Source of the DNA: Symsagittifera roscoffensis
Lineage: Eukaryota > Xenacoelomorpha > Acoela > Convolutidae
Length of the DNA stretch: 64,000 bases
Direction: 5' to 3'
NCBI RefSeq assembly: GCF_963678635.1
Contig: NC_087063.1
Location: 37,338,759-37,402,758, forward strand
The position numbers and the translations under genes are program-made. The notes beneath the pieces were generated by a model. It searched no databases, was not told the origin of the DNA, and saw only the letters and a program-made list of their open reading frames with translations. Below are positions 44,131-53,953 of this stretch, in pieces (within the stretch, counting starts at the first letter, position 1; each line of letters begins with the position of its first letter).

Positions 44131-45150
44131 AGCCTTCCAAGTCCTCGCACACAAGTAGTTGAAACAAAAGTAATCTCAGATTGGTTAGATTGTTTTTTGG
44201 GAAAGCGAAAAAAAAAAGAAAATGTTGGTCGAAATTAGATTAGTTTTTGGGAAAGCAAAAAACATGAAATTATAATCCGAAACACTGACTTTTATGAGTG
44301 CTGTAGTATGCAAGCACACAGAGAGAGTATGCAAGCACACAAAAGTGTAGGCGGTCTCACTATGTGTTTTTTTTTGAAAATCAATAAAGGTTTTTGAAGT
44401 TAAATCTAAAAACCCAATCCCATACATTTTCATAAAACCTATTTTTATCGAACCGGAATTCTTGTAAAACATGCAGAGCAGAACATTTTAAGTTCAAATT
44501 TGCAACTGAACAAAATTATGAAGCGGAAACAAGTCCGACAATCTTTCAACAGACAGCAGTTGAGCCGAAAAAAAATGGTTTTGTAAATTTTCAAGTCCCC
44601 CTGAAACTACCCTGTAGTAACTAGTACTCAACCAGTAGTTAAATTTCATTTTTCTCGATCAGCTGATCGAGAAAGTGATTCAACTGACTTTGTGAAACAA
44701 GTTGTAAACCCAAAAAAAGTCTACATTCCGATTTGATAACGCTTGCTCTTTGCAAGCGTAAAAAAACTATCTGGCTAGTATTAGAAACATAAACATCCTT
44801 ATGAGTTTTTACAAAGGCCACATTAAATTTAGGCTGGCAAATTAGGCTGCAGGGGCTGACAGCCAAAAATTTTTTGATTTGAGAAGGTTTCTTACCCTGG
44901 TACTGATACACATATTAAGTTTCCAGCAGCCAGCAAAGCAGCATCCAGAACAATATAACAAAGGTGCCAGTCACAAGCCGAGTCTAAAACATCAAAACCT
45001 CAGCTTCTCCTTCAGCTTCCATCAGCTTCTCCTTATGTAATTCGGTCAAAATTCGCGAATTAGGTTCAAATTTTTAAAGTGCAAAAAACATTTAGCGATT
45101 GAATCTAAAAATTGGCACAATCGAAACAGAATTGCATCAGTTGCAAGAAA
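44131..45150. other. Non-coding, nothing recognised
   Basis: Small direct repeat agtatgcaagcacaca near 44305-44342 and a cagcttctcct tandem near 45001. No supported gene. Confidence 0.4.
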
Positions 45151-45153
45151 AAA

Positions 45154-45463
45154 ACCAAAGGATCTGAACCAAAGTCTAAAAATTTGACACTTTTGATATT
45201 CTCAGTAAAACAACCATATTTATCAACAGTATGTTTGAAAAATGACTAGAAAAACAAAAAAAATCTCTTAATAAAATTTTGTTTCGAACTTTTGAAGTTT
45301 TCAATTCCCAAGATGATGTTAAAAAAGTTCAAAAACTATTTCCAAACTCTAGTGGAGTAAAACTTAGCCTTCTATATCAAGCCTGCTCGTTCGGATCTGA
45401 ACCAAAGTCTAAAAGCTTGACACTGTTGACATTTTCAGTAAAACAACCATATTTATCAACACA
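45154..45463 (+). repeat. Direct repeat pair of about 75 bp
   Basis: ggatctgaaccaaagtctaa, then cagtaaaacaaccatattta and tcaaca, occur at 45156-45229 and again at 45392-45462. Nothing is known of its function. Confidence 0.7.
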
Positions 45464-45540
45464 ATTTTCAATGGTCGGAACAATGAGATGACACAAAGTT
45501 TAATAATGTCAAACGTTTGATCGTTTTTTGCCGAAAAATA

Positions 45541-45610
45541 CGCTATGGGTCACCAGCGGATTCAGGGTTCTTTTCCCTCAGGGATTCGATCTCCTGCCGA
45601 CCCATAGGGT
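45541..45610 (+). repeat. Dispersed repeat family E, left half split by E3
   Basis: tcagggattcgatctcctgc ... acccataggg matches tcagggattcgacccctgct ... acccacaggg at 53252-53281. The right half continues after the E3 insertion at 51142. The phrase contains a B-box-like gattcgatctcc, so the family may be tRNA-derived. Confidence 0.6.
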
Positions 45611-45884
45611 GTGGAATAACAACCGTCAGACTCTTGACTGATAAAAAGTGTATAATGTAAAATAACAAATGGAATTAACAATGACGTACTCTGTATCTTT
45701 CACCACAAAACATGAGAGTGATTCTCTTGTTCAACATCAAGTCATTAACTCGGTCGACTGGTACCGACCTTGATAAATCAACCAACATCACACCATGCTC
45801 ACTCACACTATCATTATGACCTTTAAAAAACTCTTAATAACACAATAACAATTTCAGAAGGGGCGGCTTTCCTGCCGTACCACA
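45611..45884 (-). repeat. E3 3' LTR
   Basis: 274 bp, TGTGG/CCACA ends in plus-strand reading, diverged from the 5' LTR at 50864-51141 by substitutions and short indels. Confidence 0.88.
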
Positions 45885-45901
45885 CTTCAGTCCCTTTCAA
45901 A
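45885..45901 (-). other. E3 polypurine tract
   Basis: GAAAGGGACTGAAG on the minus strand abuts the 3' LTR; it is purine-rich with two pyrimidines, perhaps by mutation. Confidence 0.55.
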
Positions 45902-46130
45902 AAGTTTGTGATCAACTGAAATTATAAGCTCAAATATGAGTTAAATAAAGTTTTGTAAATCTTTCAGTTTTAGTTTCAGCTTATTCTCCTTCTTCTGAGA
46001 CTTGACTTTAGCGCCTCTTGAACACTTTCATTTTTCCTTCTTGGAGACGGAGATGACGACAGCTCCTCTGCCGACATTGAAACAGTTATCCCACCCAAAA
46101 ATCCTGGCACTGACGCATCTGATACCTCCT

Positions 46131-47035
46131 TTACCGCATGACGTATGGGACTGCCGTAGAATTGTGTCTGCTTCTTACTGCGTCCTGAAGTTCGCGACGA
46201 CGATGATTCATTCCCATCTTGCTCTGCTGTAGTATCTGGTGTAGATTTCTGTAGGCTGTCTGCTTGTTAGGGCTGGTTTCTGGAGTTGGTTTTACAATTT
46301 TTTGGGGGCAGGACTTCGGAGTACCATTACATTCCACCACCTGGTCATCTTCCGCAGATTCCGGCACTAATCCAGCTGCATCTAAGACAACCTCTGCACC
46401 GGGTTGTATAATGAACCTCCTGGTCTTGTGGCACCTTCTATTATCAATTTTGACCGAAATCAGAACTGCTTTAGATCTTGCCGGTTGGTCAATGGGTGAA
46501 AAGTTTTTCACTGGTGGGTTGATGACGCCTCCTGAATTTGACAACGATCTTGCTAGGTTCACTATCGGAACTGGTGGTTTAGGAGTCTGGATCGGAGTGC
46601 TGGTTCTGGAAACGCTGGGTGCAATCCTCCAAAATTTCCCTTGGAAAGGGACCGCCGGTGCTGCCAGGTTTGTTGACGCTGATAGTTGTCTCGGGTGTAC
46701 TTGTGCCTTTGGATCTATAGGTTCGTCTGATGAGGAAGATGACGAGATTTTCCTTTGTCTTTTTAATCTTTTCCGTTTACTGGCTTGCTGGGTCCTTGTC
46801 GACCTGAAACTTGGGAATTATTTTACCTTAATGAAAGGTCACTTTTCCTAAAACTTTTCTCCGAATCCTTAATGGACGTTGAAGGAGTAACTTTGATAAT
46901 CTTATCCAAATAACGTTTAAATAGTTGTTTCCCTGACTTGCAATTCGCCATTTTCCTGATTAATTTAACTGATTTTGGATTAGATAAAAGTAATGACTCT
47001 AGTTTGCATTTTGCATCGGATGTTAGTGAATCCAC
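46131..47035 (-). pseudogene. E3 C-terminal tail region
   Basis: Open segments 47035-46823 (Lys/Ser-rich, SLTSDAKCKLESLLLSNPKS) and 46562-46131 (SIDNRRCHKTRRFIIQ-like, then Pro/Gln-rich), with a proline-rich stretch between them in another frame. The position after the integrase matches the tail of E1, but similarity is too weak to align by eye. The plus-strand ORF 46264-46851 is its shadow. Confidence 0.4.
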
Positions 47036-47399
47036 TGTTTCTTGTCTAAATCTCCGAGTCTCTGTTGTTAAGCCGTTTCTGAGAGAAGCCGCTAGATTAT
47101 GCTTTCTCTCTGTTAGTGTGCAGTGAGCGCGGTATCCTTCTTCATGAGTCAGCTTTTTTCCCTAACCATCCATTCATTCACTGATTTGGCTAACTGTTTG
47201 AGGGATCTATAGTAAGGTGTGTTCGCAATCTGTGTAGTTTTTTGTTCGAATTTAGGCGATACATCTCAGCTTTGGCAACTCTTCCTCAGGACTTTGATGC
47301 TCGGTCTGCTGTCGCAAGTCTCTTTTCTGTCCTCTGGGATCTCTTTTCAGGTTTGCTCGTCTAAAAGTAGTTTAGTTTAAAATTGTCGGTCGCTAACGA

Positions 47400-48222
47400 C
47401 CATTCAGAATTTGGCTTCCTGTCAAAATGTAAATCAAATGGAAGTAGTCTGGTATCTGAGTTTTTCGTTATCTAAATATCTTCGGTTATTGTTTTAAGAG
47501 CCGATTGAATATCTGGTAAATTGTTTTCCACCTAAAGAGTTCCCAATTTCCTTTTAATCGTCTGTACTGCGCGCTCTACCAATCCGCAATAACGGTGATC
47601 TCTGACCGAGCAGATATTGTGTTTAATACCTTTTGATTTGCAAAATTGATCTACAACCTCATATTTAAAACCAGATTATTGGTCCGTTCTGGTTGCCTTT
47701 GGAAAACTCTGCGTAAAAATACAGTTCTCATAAGTGTTAAAAATTTGTTGGCTTCAGTCGATTTGGTTAGCATTGAGGACGAATACTTAGAATAACGGTC
47801 GATAGCTACCAGAATATATATTTGACTTCCTACCTTGTCTGATAATGGCCCGCGAAGTCTTGATGAACTTCCTTGTTGGGAGCGTTTAGTAGAGGAAGAG
47901 ATTTGTACATTTTAAAATTACTCAATCATTTTAAATTCTTGCCAAATTGGGTGCATTCTCGGCAATTCTTGCATAGGTTTACTATGTCTCTATGGATCCT
48001 AGGCCACCACAATAACTGGGCTGTGTCCACCATCGCTTCTTGGCCTGGGTGCGAGTGGTGCAATCGGGAGAACACGGCCCGTTGGAGACAACTTGGGATC
48101 GCGATTTTGTCATCGATGATTATGCAGCCGTCAACCACTGCTGCTGAGTCCCATGAGGTCTTGATGTAAGGGTCTATCCTGGCGAAGGCTTCATAATCCT
48201 TATTTGTTATCTCTGTCTTCAT
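47400..48222 (-). pseudogene. E3 integrase
   Basis: 48222-47926 is an open segment with the zinc-binding domain (RLHHSHPGQEAM ... CKNCREC). The core follows with EVHQDFAG (first Asp), VAIDRYSKYSSSML, a TDQ word (second Asp) followed by a stop, and CGLVERAVQTIKRKLG (Glu). The last parts are in other frames, so at least one frameshift and one stop inactivate it. Confidence 0.75.
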
Positions 48223-48344
48223 CAGTATGAGCGTGGCATCTTCGTCTGTTAGCTCGTTGAGTATTTCTGCGTGTAAAATGCCTATCAGTCTTGCTAGTGA
48301 ATTTTTATCTTTGGCGATTATTCTTTGACCCAGTGAGACTCGGT

Positions 48345-48590
48345 TTACTTGTTTGTCGTTCGTTTCGGTCTAATAATTTGTTGCTTCCGGAAGATCGCGA
48401 TTATAGTGGCGTACTTGGTTCGTCGGAGATCACCTGCTTCCACTGATGACATTCTTCTGGATATTTTAGCCTTCTGACTGCGGGTAGATCTTGAACGACC
48501 AAACGACGGAATTTTATGAAGAAGTGTGAATTTATTCAAGAGTCTTCTCAAACTTTCATCCATTATAGGCTCTTCCGAAGCCTTTGACAT
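48345..48590 (-). pseudogene. E3 spacer segment before the integrase
   Basis: 81 residues, basic (RSRSTRSQKAKISRRMSS), between the minisatellite and the integrase. It corresponds in position to the Lys/Ser-rich spacer of E1 (residues beyond 1010). No domain was recognised. Confidence 0.35.
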
Positions 48591-48719
48591 ATCGAAAATT
48601 GAAAGATTTTTTTCAAATTGGTGAGCCGCTAAAGACTTATTTATTATGACAACATGGTGCAGATGATTTTGATGATAGTTTCAGGAGGAGACTGGATTAT
48701 ATTACAGGATATGAGAGAA

Positions 48720-49105
48720 TGCTCATGAATTCTGCCAGAGAACTGAGTACAATGTCTCGAATATGATTGTTTCCCGTCTGTGCATAAATTAACTGCGCCC
48801 TCTCGAGAAGAGTGTTCATTATGTAATTTACAGGGTTCTGATTGATTCAAATCTGTGCATAATTTAACCGCGCCCTCTCGCGATGTGCATCCATAATACA
48901 GTTTGCTCAACTGCGATTGGTTCAAATCTGTGCATAAATTAGTAGCGCCCTCTCGCGGTGTGCATCCATAAAAGAACTTGGCGAGATTTGTTTGGCTTGA
49001 AATTTTGCCTAACTTGACTGAGCCCTCTTGTGGTATGAGTCTGTAAATTTACCTTCTTTCTGATTGGTTACAGCTAATGGCTAATTTCCTGTCGCCTCTT
49101 GTGGT
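48720..49105 (-). repeat. 75-bp minisatellite with CTCF-like motifs inside E3
   Basis: About five units with period 75 bp, then 71. The recurring core on the plus strand is gcgccctctcgagaag (48795), gcgccctctcgcgatg (48870), gcgccctctcgcggtg (48945), gagccctcttgtggta (49020) and gtcgcctcttgtggtt (49091). Units also share ctgattggttcaaatctgtg-like and tgcataaatta words. On the minus strand the cores read like CCGCGAGAGGGCGC and CCACAAGAGGGC, close to the animal CTCF consensus CCASYAGRGGGCRS. 75 bp is 25 codons, and the minus frame repeats SREGAV[KN]LCTD. The block lies in the spacer between RNase H and integrase. Confidence 0.8.
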
Positions 49106-49163
49106 TTTGTGCAATCGTTAGAATTCTTGGTCTGAAAAGACCGGTCTATGTAAAAAATATTGT

Positions 49164-49730
49164 TTATACAAGGGATGCTTTCTGATACATCCTGCTTGAG
49201 AACAGGGCTAGGTACATAATTACATTCTTTGTTGTAAAACTTTCCGCTTGTTGAGCAAGCGGAAAAAAAAATTTTTGAATCGATTTCACTACGAATATTT
49301 CATCAAAACTTGTTGGTTGGGGGGCTTGAAATGTTGGGTGACGTGATAAATAATCAACTATTCCTAGTTTGGTCCCAGCAATATGTATGACTTTGAAATC
49401 GAAATGTAGTAGTCTGTCTACCCATCTGGTCAGTCGAGATTGATAGGACTTATTAGCATTGTTTGACTGCAACGCTGAGATGATTGCTTTACGGTCGATT
49501 AATACCTCAAACTGGTTCCCCAATAATTAGTTTCGGAAATGTTCGCATGACCACACTATGGCTAGTAGTTCTAACTCGTTAGTGCCGTATTCTTTTTCCT
49601 GGATTTTCAAAAATCTGGAAGAGAATGATATCGGAACCGTAGAACCATCTGGTAACTCCTGTTCTAAGGCGGCAACTAGTTCACTATGACTAGCGTCGCA
49701 TTTTACCCGTGATTTTTTCTTTTGGTCGTA
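49164..49730 (-). pseudogene. E3 RNase H
   Basis: KCDASHSELVAALEQELPDG (first Asp), YGTNELELLAIVWSCEHF (Glu), a stop at FRN*LL, then GNQFEVLIDRKAI (Asp kept, His changed to Arg) and RLTRWVDRLLHFDF ... DYLSRHPTFQ. It aligns clearly with residues 870-993 of E1 Gag-Pol. The stop codon breaks it. Confidence 0.85.
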
Positions 49731-50045
49731 ATGTTAAAGTTTTGTAATGTTTGATATTAAATTGAGTGTGTCTTCGAAAGTCTTTTGTTAGTCTGCTCCT
49801 CGCACGAATTTTTAAACTCGTTTTTAACGAAGGTCTGAACAGTTCGGTCAGTAGTGGAAGATTTGGTAGGACATTCTGTAGTTGGTTGAGGACTCCTATA
49901 AGAAAACGAATATGTTTTAAAGTGTGGGGGTTTGAGTTCTAGAAATGCCTGTACTTTTTGAGAATTTGGGTTTGTACCCGGTTTTTACAAAAATCGAAAC
50001 CTAACCATGGTATTCTGTTCACAGAAAACTCACACTTTGGTAGTT

Positions 50046-50863
50046 TTAGACCAAAACCTTCTCGGTCCATTTATGGAAGACGTTGTCTATAATTTTGTTG
50101 TGGTTTTCAATAGAACCTTCGAAACAATTAGTATATCGTCTAGAAAACAGATAACTCCCCTGATATTCTGAAGGGTGTTGTCCATTGCCTTTTGAAATTC
50201 CTTTGACAGATCTGTGAGGCCGTAAAACCCGGTTTTGAAACGATAGGTACCTGTTGATTCTCCGCATACGATACTAAAGTTGCAGTGACTACTGACTAGA
50301 TCACTAAGTAGGATTTCAATAAAAGCATATTTTAAGTCAAGTGACATAAACCAAACTTTGCCAGGGATATCCGCGTTGATAGTTTGCGCGGCAACGTCTA
50401 ATTTATTCAGAAAGTTTGGCATTTGGTGTTGGTTTTTAAATATCTGGGCTGTGAGTTCATCGGTTTCGTGTCTTTTGCTAGCTTTATGGAGCCGTCTTTC
50501 TTGGCTATTAAAACTATCGGTGCTACGAAATGGTCGCTGGTGCATTTTTTCAGTTTTACGATATGTCCTTCTTTGATGAGATTCTTGATTTCTGTACCTA
50601 CTTTGTCTTGGATATGTATTGGTACTCTCCGACCCTTCTCTTGAATCAGAACTAAAGGGTCTTTGAATACCAATTGTAACCTTGAGTTTTCGATCTGCCC
50701 TGTCTGGTGAATACATCTTTGAATTTCTCCATGAAATACCTTCGCCACCTTTCTGATTCGGTCAACGAGGATGAAATCTCGTTAATAAGGATTGGTCTTG
50801 ATTGAGTAGTTTGTACACCCAAGGCGCTGTAAGCCTCGCCGACCGAAATTGCTGGCTGCACCA
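50046..50863 (-). pseudogene. E3 pre-RT segment and reverse transcriptase
   Basis: Starts with MVQPA encoded by the primer binding site, then ISVGEAYSALGVQTTQ and ERWRRYFMEKFKDVFTRQGR, which equal the E1 stretch just after protease. RT blocks: RVPIHIQDKVGTEI, APIVLIAKKDGSIKLA, MSLDLKYAFIEI (Asp), STGTYRFKTGFYGLTDLSKE and FLDDILIVSK (catalytic pair). The blocks lie in three frames (segments 50903-50652, 50748-50407, 50716-50087), so it is inactive. Confidence 0.85.
50843..50863 (-). other. E3 primer binding site
   Basis: TGGTGCAGCCAGCAATTTCG directly after the 5' LTR. The first 14 bases match the E1 site except one (C to T). Confidence 0.7.
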
Positions 50864-51141
50864 TGTGGAATATCAACCGACAGACTCTCAACTGATAAAA
50901 CAAAGTGTATAATGTAAATTAATGAATGGAATTAACAATAACGTATTCTGTATCGTTCACCAGAAAACAAGAGAGTGTTTCTCTTGTTCAATATCAAGTC
51001 GTTAGTTCGGTCGGCTGGTACCGACCTTGATATATCAACCAACATCACACCATGCTCAGTCACACTATCAATATGACCTTTAACAACATCTTAATAACAC
51101 AATAACAATTTCATAAGGGGCGGCCCTCCTGCCGTACCACA
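50864..51141 (-). repeat. E3 5' LTR
   Basis: 278 bp, TGTGG...CCACA, partner of 45611-45884. Confidence 0.88.
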
Positions 51142-51225
51142 AAGGGTCCCTTTTGTAATGTTTTAAGATCTCCATTTTTGATGACGGACTCTTCATTTTT
51201 TCTAAAGGCGCCTTTTAATTAGTTT
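51142..51225 (+). repeat. Dispersed repeat family E, right half split by E3
   Basis: agggtcccttttgtaatgtt, ttaagatctcca, gatgacggactctt and ggcgcc match the order agggttccaccttcgtactg, ttgagatatcca, ttgacggaccctt, ggcgcc at 53277-53342. Together with 45541-45610 this restores one family E copy with E3 inserted at the aggg word. Confidence 0.65.
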
Positions 51226-52399
51226 TAATATGTGTCTTTTTTGGCTAAGATTATGTGTACAAACTTTGATGCCCAAACGCCTTCTAATGACCTCCAAACT
51301 ATAGGTGACTTGCGCTTACACTTTTTGTCTTCATTTAAACTTTCGTTACTGAGTGATATGATTATGGCGTGTCAAAGAAATGATCCTTTAAAAATTGCCT
51401 AGGGTGGGATTTTGAAGGTCTTGTCAAAAACGTCAACTGGACCGCGGCCGGGTAGAATAAGTTTTAAAAGTAGCTTTGTGTGAAGTTTGACTGCATTTTG
51501 TAGATTTCGTCCTTTTTTCGTAACTTTGTAGTATCGTGTCACGGTTTTCTCTAGGGTAAATCGGCGTTTGCTTATGAAAACATTCAGCATCAAAACATTT
51601 GTCTTTTTCTTAAGAATTTATACTTTTAATGTCCAGCGACGCCTATGAAAATAAATAATCCAACAATCTAACTGTTTTTATTAATGATCTGATTGTTTAA
51701 GCCAAAGACACTTTCTGAGCCAATCTATTCCATTTAGAATTACGCGTTTGAAGTTTTCTCTAGATTATTATTAGAGCCACATTTTAGCACAAATTGTCAA
51801 GTAAATCGCACTTTGACCGATTAATACATACTTTTTCATTTAAATAACAAGAAGCTCTACTCTTGAAATAAATGCCCCATAGTGAAAGTGGACGACTTTT
51901 CCACGAGGGAAATGACCAAAGCATACGAGCGACTTTGGTCTATACAGTTAACACCGCTGTAAATACTGATTAACAATAACGTATACTTCTTTTTTCTCTG
52001 GGTTGAGTGTTGATGCCGGGGATTAGGAAATTAGACTATAAGCAAATTAGACGTGACCAACAGAAATGAATTTATTTTTTTTGTCTAATTTCCTTGGCCC
52101 CGTTGATGCCTCGCCCTCAAGCAATGATCAGCACGAATAATGGTCTCGAACTTCCGATCTTTCGATTGAGAAGCAATGTAAACATTTCACCGCCTCCACC
52201 CGCAATAAATCCCGTTAGTTCACCTCATCTCAACTAAAACGCCAAAATTTACTTATTTTTTGTCAAATATTTCTAAAAAATGTCTAAAAACACTTTTTTT
52301 GGCCTGTTTTTTCAAAAAACTTCCCCCTGCGCAGAAAATTTGGCCAAAACAGGGTCATTTTATTTGGATTGTTGAAGTTAGTTTCATTTGGTTAGTGGG
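51226..52399. other. Non-coding, nothing recognised
   Basis: No supported gene. The 64-residue minus-strand open frame at 51399-51593 shows no known features. Confidence 0.4.
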
Positions 52400-52600
52400 A
52401 TCATTTAGTTAGTTTTTAAAAAGGTTAAGCCTAGGATAGCCGGTTACTGTGCAAGTAGCACAACATGTTTCGACCATAGTCTCTGGGAGATCTCGAAAAA
52501 TCAATTTAGCCGACTTAAAAAAAACTTTCGAAACTTCTTTGAACATCCGCCCCCCCCTCTCCCCTTCTCCTGGAAACCCTAGATCCGCCCTGGTTGAGCC
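52400..52600 (-). repeat. Family A end (inverted) followed by family B copy
   Basis: 52435-52479 (atagccggttactgtgcaag ... tttcgaccatag) is the complement of the family A end, together with the preceding aagcctaggatagccgg shared with 54360. 52488-52600 is a family B copy ending ccctagatccgccc. The overlapping ORFs at 52409-52703 are inside these repeats. Confidence 0.65.
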
Positions 52601-52918
52601 TTTCGGTCGTTTGCTTTCGGAAATAGATACAGTTTCTTTATTTTCATCAAAATCATTGCTCAAATGTTCTCAATGCTTTACAAGGAATTTTTTTAAATGC
52701 TAAAGCACTCAACTTCAGCCGAATTTCAAAAAGTTTTAATATTTGCGAAACTGCTGAATTCAACCTCAATTTATCTTAAGTTTTCATGGCGCTAAGAAAT
52801 TTTCAGGCAAACTTGAGTCAAAATTAACCTCAGTTATCATCTACCTTGAGTCGCTCAAATTAACGTCACAAAAAACAATTGTATACAATTTCAACCGTCC
52901 GGTTGAAAAAGGGCTCCC
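52601..52918. other. Non-coding; short palindrome
   Basis: The only notable item is ttcaaccgtccggttgaa at 52890-52907. Confidence 0.4.
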
Positions 52919-53229
52919 GCACTCAGTAAAAAGAGAAAATAATAGATTATAATCGATTTTTATTGTCAGTCTCCATAAATTTCAAAAAAAGAGATTATAA
53001 TCGATTAAAAATGGACTGTAATGTAACTATTTTTCGAAACAAATAAACCCATTATAGTCGATTATAATTTTTTTTCTGAAATTTTATTGAATTATAATCC
53101 ATTTTAATCAATTATCATCCATTTTTATTCAAAAAACGTCATCGCATCATTTCGGTTTTGTTTTTGTTTTGTTTTTTTGTGCTTTTTAAGTTGGTTTTTT
53201 CTTACTTTTTTCTGTTTACCGTTCACTTT

Positions 53230-53350
53230 CTTACTGCGAAAGCCTTTTTTCAGGGATTCGACCCCTGCTCACCCACAGGGTTCCACCTTCGTACTGTTTT
53301 GAGATATCCATACTTGTTGACGGACCCTTTGGCCTTTGGCGCCGATAAAA
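53230..53350 (+). repeat. Dispersed repeat family E, unsplit copy
   Basis: Partner of the copy split by E3, with cagggattcgacccctgctc, acccacagggttcc and tgacggaccctt. It serves as the empty-site reference for E3. Confidence 0.65.
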
Positions 53351-53394
53351 ACTAATTTTGAGGGGGGAGCGCGCGCCAAAAAAAACGCAATTTT

Positions 53395-53612
53395 TTGGTG
53401 AACTTTTAAGACTGTTTCTTCAAAAGCCGTTTTTGGACTGTTTCTTCAAAAGTTTGCCTGCGGCGCACAAAATTTGGCCAAAACAGGTTCTTGTAAATGC
53501 TTTGGGAGAGCTTGGTAATTCAATTTGGTCGACCTAAAAAAGGTCGATAAAATTTTTGGAAGTTTTTTGAAAATCCGCCTCCACCCGCCGAGAAAATCTC
53601 ATATCAGCCCCT
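53395..53612 (+). repeat. Dispersed repeat family B, longest copy
   Basis: actgtttcttcaaaag (twice), cctgcggcgcacaaaatttg, gccaaaacaggt, ttggtcgacctaaaaaaggt and gaaaatctcatatcagcccc. The first part also matches 52300-52362 (cctgcgcagaaaatttggcc, aaaacagggtc), so family B extends left of the 52488 copy as well. Confidence 0.6.
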
Positions 53613-53953
53613 GGTTCACTGATTCTTACTTCTTACTGATTTTACTGTGTTTTCATGCAGAATAGCTAAATTATAATCCATAATTTCTCGTTTTTCTTGT
53701 AAAATAATATTTTGATAGAAAAAGAGATAATAATCTATTATAGTACATTATAATAGATTAAAAAAGATTTTCGAAAAGAATATAATCAGTTAGTACTGAT
53801 TATTAATTTATAAAATTCTCCCCAAAAATGTTATCATTATAACTGATTATAAATAGCTCAAACATCTAAAATTGGAGCTTATAACTAATTAAAATTTTGC
53901 TGAATATTCTAATTAAAATTGAATAAAGATTGTTTTTTCTTTTTACTGAGTGC

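Larger units (their letters stand above)
45611..51141 (-). mobile_element. Ty3/Gypsy retrotransposon E3, old, gag and protease deleted
   Basis: LTRs of 274 and 278 bp (TGTGG...CCACA) enclose RT, RNase H, a spacer with a minisatellite, integrase and a C-terminal tail on the minus strand. The LTRs differ at many positions, so the insertion is older than E1. Flanks are taggg and aaggg, a target duplication with one mismatch. The primer binding site is followed at once by the pre-RT segment, so Gag, zinc knuckles and protease are gone. Multiple stops and frameshifts are present. Confidence 0.9.
52919..53953. mobile_element. Element with terminal inverted repeats, about 1.03 kb
   Basis: gcactcagtaaaaaga (52919-52934) is exactly inverted at 53938-53953, and pairing continues imperfectly for about ten more bases. 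Flanks are ccc and gcg, with no clear target duplication. The interior has many near-palindromic gattataatcgatt words (52947-53120 and 53680-53880), a family E copy (53230-53350) and a family B copy (about 53395-53612). There is no transposase ORF. It is consistent with a composite non-autonomous DNA transposon. Confidence 0.6.

Noticed and set aside
46264-46851. Plus-strand ORF of 195 residues in E3
   Set aside because: It is antisense to the E3 pol tail and shows no domain.
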